Assembly (NCBI GenBank): GCA_963169105.1
Contig: OY720637.1
Location: 30,623,925-30,687,924 of the forward strand
Length of the DNA: 64,000 nt
Direction: 5' to 3'
DNA from: Ceriagrion tenellum
Lineage: Eukaryota > Arthropoda > Insecta > Odonata > Coenagrionidae
Of this stretch, positions 37,639 to 48,412 are shown in pieces; the stretch's first letter is position 1, and each line of letters starts with the position of its first letter. The notes beneath the pieces were generated by a model. It searched no databases, was not told the origin of the DNA, and was given only the letters and a program-made list of their open reading frames with translations. The position numbers and the translations under genes are program-made.

Positions 37639-40600
37639 CGCATGCACTTGTGAGGGAAGGAAGAAACGTGCCCTACTGCGAAAAACCTTGACAACCACGA
37701 TTTTAAAGCGATGAATTGCGGAAACGAATGATCAGGACTAATATGTCCAATGAACCCACACCATTTACAACAATGTTCCAACATTCTCTCTTCCTCACTT
37801 CCACCGGTTGGGACCCCACTTTCCGAAAAACTTGAATAATTTTAACGGAGACACGAGCAAATCAATGAATAATATTACCAACTTGGGGTATTAATATGGG
37901 GATACAGCGTAAGAATTTCGATCGGTGATGAGACGTGGAGGAATTAGAGAATCTATTATTAAGTGTCGGAATATTTGTGCTGGACGGTATTTACTAAGAT
38001 CAAAATCAGAGAGAATACACTCTTAGATGTTTTATATAATTACCAAAACGCGAGATGTACCCGAAAAAAGTGTATACGGAAAACTACTCACACGACAACT
38101 ACATTGAATTTATTTATAACCTCGCTAAAAAACAAAATTCCATTCGAGAGAGAGAGAATTTATTAATGTGGCCCCGCCGATGGATGGGCTCCGGCTGCCT
38201 AGACGACGACCGTTTCCGGGACCGAAAGAACGTGACAGAACGTGAAAACAACTGTTCCCAGCGCCACGCCTCCCCACTTGCCTGATAACTCGCGTGTACG
38301 GATTACTCCCTCCGATGGACTAAATAAAAATACGAATCCCATGCAAATGATGCACCCGGGGAAACCAGAGCTGGTCGTCTGTTATAAACCCCCCCCCCCC
38401 ACCTCCCTCCTGACGACAACATCACCACTTCCGCCCTAACTTTCACGCTGGCGCCCCCTCCCCCTCTCTTCACCCTCCTGGTCTCCGTCGTGTCCCCGGC
38501 TACGAACCCATAACGATTGAACTTATTCAAACCCGGCCTGACGCCTTCCCACCCCACCCTCCCTCCCATCCATGCTCTTTTCATGGGACCAACTGAAGGG
38601 AATCTTCGCTCCCGTTATTAAGGGCGACACACGGAAAAACAGGGGCACGACACTAACGACCGCCGGCGAAAGTCAACCCACCGCGCGGACATACTCTGCA
38701 ATAGAACGACAAGAGTGAGGGCGGTTTCGTATTCACCTATTACTATCGCTGATGATAAGGGAAAAAAGGCTGTAGATGGAAACACAATCAATGAAATGAC
38801 TGATTAGAACGATTTGCGGCGATTACATCATGACGGAACAATAAAAAAGTTGGCGACAGAATTCATTGTGTTTCGAAACCGTGTCAGGGATTTCGCTCAA
38901 CAAGGCAAAGGGCTAAATGTAGAGTTCGAGTGTTTTTCTAATGCTCATATCGACCAAAAAATACTTCAATTCTTCATAAAAGATTAGAGATGTTATTTTG
39001 TTTTACCCTGTTCGTTTAGGACAAAAAGAATTTAGCGGAAAAAACTGAACATTCAATGAATATTAGATATTAGGCAAAACAGTTCCTCAATGTCACTTTC
39101 AATTAAATTGCAATTAGATACGATAAGAAGAGATAAGAAGTTCATGTTAAGCAAATTCATTTTAAAAACACCATTTGTACTTCAAAATGGAATTTAATTA
39201 TTCTCCCTCCACCGTACGAGAAAGTTCGTCAGATAAGGCGCATGGCAACACACCCAACAGTGATAAAGAACGAAGGTAGCGTTCACAGCGCAGGTGAGGC
39301 ATTTGATGTGCTTAGAACGCGCGCTCTACCAAATAGATTGTAACTGTTCCCCGCAGATGAGTGACTGGAAAGCGATCTATAAAAGCTGTATAAGGTAGAA
39401 GAGTACTGCAAACTTGGGATCACGGGAGATCTAGTCTAAGGGGACGCGAAAACCCAAACGGACATCTATTGAATTTGCAGGTCAAGAGAAACGTCGGGTT
39501 TCGATATTACCCTTCCCTCATGCGAGCAGTCACGCGATGAGAACAACCGCCGGTGGGCAAGTGACGAAGGCACGAAAAACGAGAGCAACTCACTCATGAC
39601 AGGTGACTTCTAAAGTCACTCTAGGCGAATTTCTTTCCGATTAACATACGCACGCATTCCGGTGTGAATCAGTTCATCACAAATGGCTCGAATGAACGGA
39701 CCGACATAATAAGGAATGGAGAGGCTTTGTATCCACGCCGAGTCATAAGGCGGCAGCGATTCGCACAACTTGTACTCTACGCTCACAATAGACGACCCTA
39801 CATCTATGTTCTTCGAGGACGAATTCGGTCGCGAGATTTATACAATTTAATTAGTCAAAACCACGAAGGCACTTCCTACTCTAGCCTCGTCCTGTAGGGA
39901 GACACCTCACATGATCATACTCACGAGATAAAAACGTCAAGGACGAAACGCTACCGGAAAAGACCAATCCCTGGCGAATGAGCACATTCGCAATCATCTT
40001 TCCGAGACATTCGTCAAGAGATTCCGCGAAATTGAAATGAATGTGCCCAAGAGAAATGCAAGCAGAGAAGCAGGAGGTTAATTCTATGTGATGTACTAAT
40101 TTCTTATGGGTATAAAACGGCCCCACAGCAAAAATGCTTTCCGGACGGAACGTCCATTGAAATTACACTCTTATTCCAGGACGTAGACGTTAGGCAGAAT
40201 TCCGCGTATCGCAGCGATTCAAATCGTCTCTATAGTGACGAAATCTTTTGTAAAAACCATGACTCAGGAAGATAGCAGACAGGCGCGAGCCAAGTCTGGT
40301 ACGAAAAACATGAGGAAATTCCAGATACGACCGCAGGAAGACCGCAGGACTGACTGTACAAGAAAGGAATAGACCGCCAGTGCGACAGAGAAGAGCTAGA
40401 TCTCACTTAACGACATTTCCTAGTTTTATGTAACCACGGCTTATCAGGGTGAACATGGGGAAAATCATAGGTGTTCAATCCAAATCGTAACCCTCTGAAA
40501 AAAAACTAATTCAGAAAAGGCGGATCAGATACCTCAGATAAGAAACAACTTCCTTGTCTACTCTAATACACCAAATCCCCTCAATTATGTAAGCACTCAA

Positions 40601-43600
40601 CGTAATAACATAAAATAGAGGATATTAATATGGTGGCAAAAAGATCATTTCCCCACAAATTATGACTAAAATTTCCCTTCTGGCGAAAACGGTGCTCTGA
40701 AATAAAAAATTATTCTCCCAGGAAAACTAGTCTCCAGCCAAATAACTGCAAGGATAAATCTCAGAGGTGAAAATACTTTCAATGACAGCGGAAGAACACA
40801 GGTGAACATAATTGAACATACAGCTGGGAGAATATAACAAGTGTAAAGACATTAGCTAAATTATTATTAATAGCTCATTCGTCACAGCGGACCTCCTGCA
40901 TTTGCAGTTTCTAATCAGAACGATACGTGTGGCCAAGCCATTAAGGACATCCGCGGCAAACTGCCCTTAGGAGAAACATGAATGGACCCCTCGAACTAAT
41001 AAAACATTAATACAAATGGCCATTGGGACGGTGGAGCAATTGGGGAAGCAACGAAGGAGGTGGGGAGTCAGGGTATGAGGGTGTTTCACGCCAGCCAGGG
41101 ACTGCATACCGGTATTACGAGCTCCTGCGTCCCCCCATCTTGCCCTGAGGGTCTGTCCATTCGGCTGCTGCGGGGTAGGGAAAAAGCCCACTCCTAAAAA
41201 CTATGCCTCAGCCCTAGGTCAGTAGAAACCGTCCTTAGGAACGCCTTCCTCCAGTTAATCCCCAACCGCACCCTTCATTGAAGCAGCAGGAAAGGGAGAG
41301 CGGAAGCGAGGCACATACATACATACCATTGAATGAATACATACGAACATTTATGTATTTATGTTCTCGTATTAGACGAGAATGAATACAGCCCCCCCTC
41401 CCTTAGAGGAAAGCAATGAAAACCAACCTCAATCCGAAAGCCATTAGGGCGAAAGGGAGATATGCATAGGGGGGAAGGGGACGAAGGCCCTGGCGCCGGC
41501 GGCTACCCCTGGTTTCGGGATCTCTGGATGTGTTCACTGAAGCGTGGATGAAATTATCTGGGAGCGAGACGAAAATAAGGAGGTGGAGTACGGACCAGTG
41601 GAGCTTGCCGAGAGAATTTCAAACCAGTCCCACGCGTACAAACGCTCCCAGAAAATTTGAAGCGGAAGATTCAGCCGAACGGGAGATACATTAGAGCCAT
41701 TGTCAGCCAACACACTGAACTCAACGGTATTAATACAAGCCACACCATGACCGTAGCTCGTCGGCGATGCTATAAAAAACCAGCTGATAATATCCGAATC
41801 TGAGCCGTAATGACGAATTGCAACCCAGCCTCAAAACAGTCCACACTCATGGGAGGAATAAAATAATTCGCGCATAAAAAAATCTAATAGAACATTGATC
41901 GTGATGAGGGAACAAGAAAAATATTTTTTAATGGAGCACGGTAAAAAAACGCTCGAATGGACGAGGAAAAGGTTGATACGAGGCCTCAAAAAAAAAAAAC
42001 AAAGGGCATTAGAAAACCATTTCGTGCGCCCATAGTCTCTCTCTAGGCTAGAAAGCGTCACGACGCCTTGTACGGATCGAAGCCCTTTACTTTTCATGAA
42101 ACTTGACAACACCGCACGCAACATCGAACACCTTATGCGTTGAGTAAGAAAAAAAGGCACGAACCGACTTAAGTAAACTTCTTGACTTTCGAAACGACGG
42201 GACGAGGAGATGATGGGGCATAGGCTAGCTTCAACCCATTGGTGATCTGGCTGTGCCCGGCACTGCATTATCAACCGCCAGCCTTGGGAGTCACAGCTCG
42301 TGTTGACGGTGAACGGACAGAATGACAATTAAGAGAGTCGACGTCCAGGAAGAGAGACCCAGCAACAGACCGCGAGCCTACCGGTGGCGAAAATATGAGA
42401 ATACCCTTGATTACGATGTTCAGGATCCGAATTACTGGATGAAAAATAATCATCGCATCAATAATGTTTATGATAAAAACAACTTAGTTTCAATCCACAC
42501 AATGAAACTAGTTTGATCATGAATATTACCCATTTCCAAAGCTAAGCCGGAAACGATTACTTACGTCCAATAATAATTAACAAGTTTTACATGTCAGATT
42601 GACTGCCCATATGCGAAGACGAGACATTATAGTGAACTTTGTATGCAGTAAAACATATCATTACAATATCCGCATCCTGCTTGAAACCTCGCAGATTTTC
42701 TGTGTAAATTAATTGTCTCTCTCTCTCTGAAGGTAACACACGTTCGGATTTTCGTGGACGAGCATTTGCGTAAAGACTGCGAAACATCTCAGGATGTCTA
42801 AGCGAATTGCTTATTAATATATACGCAAAGTGTAAGGTGAATGCTGAGCTCGTCTTGGATGAATACCATTCATAAGGCCGGGCAGGGTGGTTGAATTTGA
42901 CTAACCAAGCCTCAGCCGTCATGATGTGACTTCACACAGGGGGTGAGGGGAGGGTGGAGTGTGAGGAGAGAAGGAAGGGATGGAATGGGAAGGCCTCCAT
43001 AAGAAAGGAGGGGGAGGTAAGATACGAAAAAAATAAGTAGATTGTTTGCAACGTTGCCAAGATTACCAACGTGCCTAAAACATCCAAGGCAACGCTCTTG
43101 CGGAACTTTCCTAGCAACGTCGAGAATTGTCGGGCGAAATCAAAACGGCTAGTGACTTCTTCGGACTAGGTTAGAACACATCAATGTCGGAATAAGACAA
43201 CAAAAGTGTACGATACTAGGTCACAACGCAGATGTAGGAACAGTGCACCAATACTCACCAGTAATATCCTAGTCGGTCTCCGGGTTAGTGACGCCAGAAC
43301 CCCACATTTCGCACTGCACTGCGCAAGCAGCCAAGGGTGAAGAGGGAGAACTAGTTGAAAAGTGAACCACGGACTTTCCAAATTTTCCTTCTCCTCAACG
43401 GGTAGACAACATGAAACGTCATTGACTAAGCATGACCGTGCTGAATGAACGATGAATTACTAGCAGATCATTTCAATGATAATTACCACCAAGAGCTGGG
43501 GAGAGTTCACCGCACAGATGCCACTCAATGTAGGCTAATCATCTCAATTTTACATCAGAAGTCAAAACGCACTGGCAAAAATAAGCTCGTGAAAATAAAC

Positions 43601-44822
43601 TAGGTCGAGACCCACCCCGCACATGCGATATAAAGACGAAATAATTTGAGGGAACATTAACAGCAAGAATTTCGACCGGAAAGTAGAGCGGGATTAGGTT
43701 CAAAATCAGGATGAGTCAGCTGGTGACAACCTTCTGCATTTAGAAAAAAATTGTACTAATGAAAGCATCTTCGAATTCACTCATTGACCACCGATTGATT
43801 GGCACGTTATACCACCCAAATAAGACTTTCTCCATTCCATTCCTCTACGAAACGTAGCTCTGTGTCGTCACCAAACGCACAACATAAAAAGACTTTCTAG
43901 CCATCGTCATGAATAAAACATTCCTCAACTCTACCCCCACTTGACCTTCGACCACTAGTGTCTCGATCATCATTGACTGACTGAAGGAGAATATAAGGGT
44001 AGGAGAAAATTCCCTGCCTCCACGGCCCATTCCCATGAAAAAAAGCCGACGTCCCCAGCGCGAAAGGACTAGCCTAGCGCCAACGGATCTACGCCACCCT
44101 CAAAACTCTTGGAAGGCGGCGCGGTTCCTTATAAGCTCAGAAACGCGAAGGGGAGGGGAAAAAATTAACGACTGGTACCATGGGAGGGGGGACGGACCGC
44201 AGGCACGGCGAAGGCCCTGCCGCGGCACTTAGACGTGGGAGGAAATAGGAAACAGCAGAGGGGTTATTGGGAACTTCCCCGGCCAACTGGAAGAGGGCGG
44301 GGTTACGGCCGGAGAGGGGGTGGAGGGGGAGGAACACAGGTATTCGGTGCCTCGCATTCGTGAGAGCAACTCCCAATAAAAAAAGAAACCTCGTGAAATT
44401 ATAGAAGATTCCCCCCGATAAACCAATGATCGGCACGGTTGGTATCGAATGCGAACGAGATGCCATGGCACGGAGTATTTACCACAGAAAAACCTGGAGA
44501 TCATACCAGCTCGAGGAAGAAGTCCTCTTTTAAGGAAACGGCTCGCCGTTCTAAAGCAATCGCTCACAAGGTCAAAACAATAAAAAGTCGTGTATTACTA
44601 ATGACTTCGCGTTTTGACCGAAGACGCTGCCAATACGAGCTTCTTCGAAATAAGAGCATACGCGGAGCACGGCACGGAGAGAAGGGAAGCGACAAGAAGA
44701 TGATTACACAACCGTGAAACCAAGGAGTTTCTCATAAAAATTTCATTTCGTAGTTAAGAACTCAAATCATTTCAACTTTTAACTGTGGGCCAACCAGTAC
44801 CTACAGATAATAGCATAAACTG
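37639..44822. other. non-coding stretch, nothing recognised
   Basis: A run of 12 C lies at 38389-38400, followed by C/T-rich DNA to about 38580. From 38.75 to 39.2 kb the DNA is AT-rich. A hairpin TTCTCGT-ATTAG-ACGAGAA lies near 41363, next to ATTTATGT-rich palindromic sequence. A (CT)n run sits at 42715-42728. The longest frame is a minus-strand 165-codon one at 41.8-42.3 kb, made of F, S, R and L, with no recognisable domain. Confidence 0.5.
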
Positions 44823-45015
44823 TTAAGGCCGCAATTCGCGGTACATTTTACTGTACTAACGAATGCATGAGCTCGTGAGGAAAATTGTATCGTGTTGAGC
44901 GGCGAATTGTATTAGCCTGAACGGGAAATAAACCCGCCCTAATTCCATTCTTTTTCTTGACTACCTATGATACATTTGTCAGTACAATAAAATGTACCGA
45001 GTAAAGCGGCCTTTA
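44823..45015. mobile_element. MITE-like element, 193 bp with 38-bp terminal inverted repeats
   Basis: The left end (44823-44860) starts TTAAGGCCGC and runs into GGTACATTTTACTGTACT. The right end (44978-45015), read in reverse complement, starts TAAAGGCCGC and runs into GGTACATTTTATTGTACT. About 31 of 38 positions match. The 117-bp interior has no coding capacity. The left end carries TTAA and the right end a near version (TTTA), so a degraded TTAA target duplication (piggyBac-type) is possible but not shown. The parent transposase is not in the window. Confidence 0.65.
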
Positions 45016-45480
45016 CTCAGGAAGCGTGCCTTTCATTAGTTTAGTCCCTCGTAATTCCTTCGGGCCAATCTCATATCAGCTACAATTAGTAACCACATCT
45101 AACCTCAAGCCCCTCGACACGCATCTCCATCGATCATAGTATAATTTCGCCATAGCCATGAATATTGGGGGGCATCGGATGTGTCAATAATCAGCCGAAA
45201 TTTCTCTACGAGGAGGAGCATCCCATCCCTGAGAATCTCCTCCGGTCCTCCCACAGTGGCGACACTCAATGTTAGAAAATGAAGACAGCCAAGCAGACGA
45301 CGACGGATGACGGCCCGAGACAGCGCTTCAGGTGTCCGTGTGCCTGAACCTCTCTCCCTTCCCCTACCTCCCCCATCCTTTCACTTTCCCCTCCATTCCC
45401 CATCCCCCTACCTACTATTGCTATGCGGGTTGCGTTCTAACGGGGTATAAGGGGAATCATAGAAATGAAATTCACACATA
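45016..45480. other. CpG-rich to CpG-poor transition, no gene
   Basis: C/T-rich DNA at about 45340-45420 gives way abruptly, near 45470-45480, to A-rich, CpG-poor plus-strand sequence that continues to about 48.0 kb. Nothing coding is recognised here. Confidence 0.5.
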
Positions 45481-45501
45481 CAGAAGATAAAAAAATGCCA
45501 A

Positions 45502-45507
45502 TTTATT
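45502..45507 (-). terminator. possible poly(A) signal AATAAA on the minus strand
   Basis: A canonical AATAAA on the minus strand lies within about 25 bp of the sharp composition change at 45480. That is the place expected if a minus-strand transcript ended there. A single hexamer in A/T-rich DNA is common by chance, and the coding evidence next door favours the plus strand, so this is weak. Confidence 0.25.
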
Positions 45508-46232
45508 GTTGCACTTTCAAAACAGTCACGCCAACGACTAACATATAATACACTGCAAAGTACAAAATTTGACTAAAGAAATCACAAAAAAGAACAATGT
45601 ACAGTGAAAACTTGAAAAAGTACACAATTTATTAAATCTAAGAATGAGCCATAGATGTAACAATGTAACCAGGAAGTTTATAATGTAAGATGAAAAATTG
45701 CAAAAATCTAAAAGGATAAGCGAGCAAGTCATAACTGCAAATTTTCAATGTAATACCTTGCAATGAACAAATTTACTTGCTTCAAAGATGGAAGTAAAAA
45801 TATGACAAAGAAGAACGATAACTTAAAAAATTAAAACAAATCCCAGTGACAATTAAAACTAAAGCAAAGAACAATGTGATGACATAACCCCAAACAGTAC
45901 ACTCTCAAGATCAAAACTTACAAAAATACAATAACAGCATATAAGTACATAAGGATGAAAACATAAAAGGACACTGCGCTAAGAGATTTTTGTGCACAAA
46001 AAATCCAAGAGAGCCCCTAATCTATCACACTTTGAATGCAAGAGCTAATCAAATGGCATTGTTCTAAGAGTGCAGTACAGCTTATCCCAGAGTTTCATAC
46101 TAGAAAGGGAGGCTCCTGAGTCATGTCCTATGGCGAGCATTTGCTGACTTAATTTTCATGTATTACTTGAATGAATGAATGAAGAATATTACATAATAAA
46201 TGGTGTCAACTTCACTATTTCTTAGCCTTAAG

Positions 46233-46623
46233 CCTGAATCACACAATCATTTTTTTTCTGTCCCTCTGAGGGATAGCTCCAATGATAGCTTTTCAGGGAC
46301 AGTGACAATGATAGCTTCAGCTATCATCTTCTGAATCACACGGTCATTTTGGCCATCCATTTCTCCATCCCTCTACTCTTACTTACTGTTTACTACTCTC
46401 AATTCATTGAAAGCCGAACGGCATGAGAGTCGCTCTTTGCAGCCATGCGCTCTGATTGACTAAATGTCAACGATGCCTCCAGAGATGGAAAAAGGGACAT
46501 GCCCAGTGACAGAAAAAGTGATAGGGATCCCTATCCCTGGATCCATCCTTAAATTTGTTCGCGTCATGTGATCATTTAAGCTATCCCTTGAAAGAGACAG
46601 AAAAGATGAACGTGAGATTCAGA
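46233..46623. mobile_element. MITE-like element with about 45-bp terminal inverted repeats
   Basis: The left end at 46233-46278 starts CCTGAATCACAC and runs through CTGTCCCTCTGAGGGATAGC. The right end at 46579-46623, in reverse complement, starts TCTGAATCTCAC and runs through CTGTCTCTTTCAAGGGATAGC. The two are clearly related, with several mismatches and small gaps. The interior repeats the same words again (GAATCACACGGTCATTTT near 46334) and has a perfect hairpin, ATGATAGC-TTCA-GCTATCAT, near 46309-46328. No clear target-site duplication was seen. It lies in the possible intron upstream of the exon at 46845. Confidence 0.6.
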
Positions 46624-46844
46624 CATTTGTTGCTGTATGAAATGAAAAATCAAGTCAGTAAGATCACCATGCATGGCAACTCATGCTTTAAACAAGCATT
46701 TATCTATAAACTAAAGTGGACTGAGGCACTTAGATTTGTTAAAACAATCTGCAGTTGCAACCATTTAATGGCTAGAGTCATGAAACAGAATACTGATCTG
46801 CACAATCACATAACTAATCTCATCACCAGATATTGTGTCTCCAG

Positions 46845-47070
46845 ATAGTAGGAGCAGGAAAGTGTCTCAAAGACTTAACCCCATCAGTGTGCAGCAATGA
46901 CTATAGTACCTCCAGAGCTTCAGTACAGAAATCCATGTCTCATGAAGAAGATATAACAGTGCAGAGGCTTGTCGTTGAAGACTGTCGAAGTTATCCCTCG
47001 ATGCTGCTGAAGCTGAGCAAGTCAGGTCTCTTGACAGCTTTTGCCTATAAGCCAGGGACATCTGGAAAAA
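46845..47070 (+). CDS. candidate internal exon A of an unrecognised gene
   Basis: The frame from 46845 begins IVGAGKCLKDLTPSV and ends near LTAFAYKPGTSGK. It is open to a TAA at 47073-47075 if unspliced. The 5' side has a good acceptor (TATTGTGTCTCCAG) with CTAAT 26-30 bases upstream; the 3' side offers a donor, AAAAA|GTTAAG. The frame shows the purine-first codon bias of coding DNA (about 59% by my count, against about 45% for the open antisense frame), and CpG is low. I do not recognise the family. The antisense strand is also open for about 70 codons (ending at a TGA near 46867) with splice-like edges, so the strand is not certain. Conservation in relatives would decide. Confidence 0.4.
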
Positions 47071-47194
47071 GTTAAGCAAGTTCAAGAGTTAGATAATGAC
47101 AAATAAAAACTTAGGGGATAACTTAGGTTGAAGTAAACAATGATAAAAAAAGACTTACTAATATCTCCACCTATTGCATAGAGTGATAGTCTAG

Positions 47195-47317
47195 CTGATG
47201 GAAAACCCGTGAGAGGAAATTCAGTTTCCTTTCCCTCCATACAGAAGTTCTCAGTCTTAGGAGTTAACTCTCAAACACCAATGAGACTTCACCAGTCAGC
47301 CATCTGCTCAACTCTGA
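47195..47317 (+). CDS. candidate internal exon B of an unrecognised gene
   Basis: A frame open from 47182 to the TAA at 47380 reads SDSLADGKPVRGNSVSFPSI, then QKFSVLGVNSQTPMRLHQS. The upstream intron (47071 onward) has a CTAAT motif at 47158-47162, followed by two possible acceptors: AG at 47181 and AG at 47194. Only the second keeps the frame when joined to exon A's phase-1 donor (K-T-DGKPVRGN), so 47195 is used here. The best in-frame donor is CTGA|GTGACG at 47317, again phase 1. The joined intron would be 124 bp. The product is not recognised. The serine-rich character suggests a linker or disordered region. Confidence 0.38.
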
Positions 47318-47464
47318 GTGACGAAGAAATAAAGAAAAAAGAAGAAATTTGCAAAAAAACTCTTATTACTTTTCTTACATAAAATGTAGCACATAAGTAG
47401 TAGTATGATAAAAGATTACATTCTACCAACCTTGTAAAAGCTATCTTTTTCATAGCTGCATTAG

Positions 47465-47545
47465 GTGGCTCATTCACACATCACCTGCAGAGAATTAGAA
47501 GATCAGTCTGTAGCAGCTGACACTCAAATATTCAACCACAGCCAA
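47465..47545 (+). CDS. candidate exon C, phase does not fit neighbours
   Basis: After the acceptor TTTTTCATAGCTGCATTAG, an 81-base frame reads VAHSHITCRELEDQSVAADT and then QIFNHSQ, ending at a donor CCAA|GTAATT. It is 27 codons long, phase 0 at both ends. Exon B ends in phase 1 and exon E begins in phase 1, so C cannot be spliced between them without breaking the frame. It could belong to another isoform or a missed exon pair, be a decayed exon, or be chance. The product is not recognised. Confidence 0.22.
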
Positions 47546-48033
47546 GTAATTCATTCATATATTATTCTTTATCTTGACATTCTTCATAATCTACCTGTAG
47601 TAGCACACATATGGAAGAGTTTGAATAACAGAAGTCAGAGCACAAAAAAGATAATGTTAAAATATCAACTAGGTACTTTAATGACTATTATTCTACCTAT
47701 ACTAAGCCAAATCAATAGTTATTGTGATATGGATTATATGGAGTACCCAGATGTAGGTCAGAAAAAATCGATGAATGTACTCCTGATTTATTTGGTCACG
47801 AACATTATGTTTTAACATGAGCATTTAACATTAGTGAAGAACAAATGCTGTGGAACTAACTTTACACATGATCATGGTTATTCACTTGAAAAGTGATAAG
47901 ATTAAAAACAACCTTGCTGTCGGAATTAGACATCATAAACTGTGATCTTCAGAATTCTCCTATACTAATCAAAAGTAAAACGTAATCATGATATTCACCA
48001 AGAGTAACTTTCATCTTCATTCATTCATTCAAG

Positions 48034-48209
48034 ACATCTTGGCTACTGGTGAAAATCCATTGGTAATCGATGGAAATAACAGGAGACTGACAGATTTACC
48101 CACCAGAAGTACTGCACGCCTCCCCTCTGGAGTTGCCATCCAAGAAGTACCGGACATAGATCTCACTTCCGACATATTTTCAATGTCTGCAAGACAACAA
48201 GCACGATAA
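48034..48209 (+). CDS. candidate terminal exon E of an unrecognised gene
   Basis: The acceptor CATTCATTCATTCAAG precedes a frame reading ILATGENPLVIDGNNRRLTD, then LPTRSTARLPSGVAIQEVPD, and ending FSMSARQQAR before a TAA at 48207-48209. Codons are strongly purine-first (about 66% by my count), the best coding signal in the window. The start phase (1) matches the end of exon B. An internal donor CAAGAA|GTACCG would instead allow a phase-0 join to the exon at 48320. CpG is more frequent here than in exons A and B. No plus-strand AATAAA follows closely. The minus strand has a good acceptor-like site at the same place (CTTGTTGTCTTGCAG). Family unknown. Confidence 0.4.
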
Positions 48210-48319
48210 TTTAATTGAGGCTAAGATTTAACTAGTGACACATTAAGTTTCCTGGTTCCCGACCAGATAAGTAGAAATATCTTGGTATTGAAGTAACAAT
48301 GCTCACTGACCTGTCCCAG

Positions 48320-48412
48320 GTGCAGCAGAATAGCTGGCTTTCGGCTCATCGTCCATTCACAGCCATCGCGGAACATACATTTCTTCCAAAGCATCACCAC
48401 TTACTGGATAAG
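48320..48412 (+). CDS. candidate exon F of an unrecognised gene
   Basis: The acceptor CTCACTGACCTGTCCCAG precedes 31 codons reading VQQNSWLSAHRPFTAIAEHT and then FLPKHHHLLDK, with a donor GATAAG|GTGACC and phase 0 at both ends. The frame stays open to about 48568 if unspliced. It can be joined in frame to the internal donor of exon E. Read on the minus strand, the same place has an excellent donor (GGGACAG|GTCAGTGAG) behind a frame starting MSRKPAILLHLGQ, so orientation is ambiguous. I do not recognise the product. Confidence 0.28.

Larger units (their letters stand above)
45481..46844. other. A-rich CpG-poor block, possible intron (+) or 3' UTR (-)
   Basis: CpG is strongly depleted here relative to the flanks, and the plus strand is A-rich between 45.48 and 46.0 kb. 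If the exons called at 46845 onward belong to a plus-strand gene, this is upstream intron. If the gene runs on the minus strand, it reads as a T-rich 3' UTR with an AATAAA near its end. A MITE-like element lies at 46233-46623. Just before 46845 are a CTAAT branch-point match (46814-46818) and the acceptor TATTGTGTCTCCAG. Confidence 0.4.

Noticed and set aside
41831..42328. 165-codon minus-strand frame rich in F, S, R, L
   Set aside because: No domain or splice context and no coding-like codon pattern noted.
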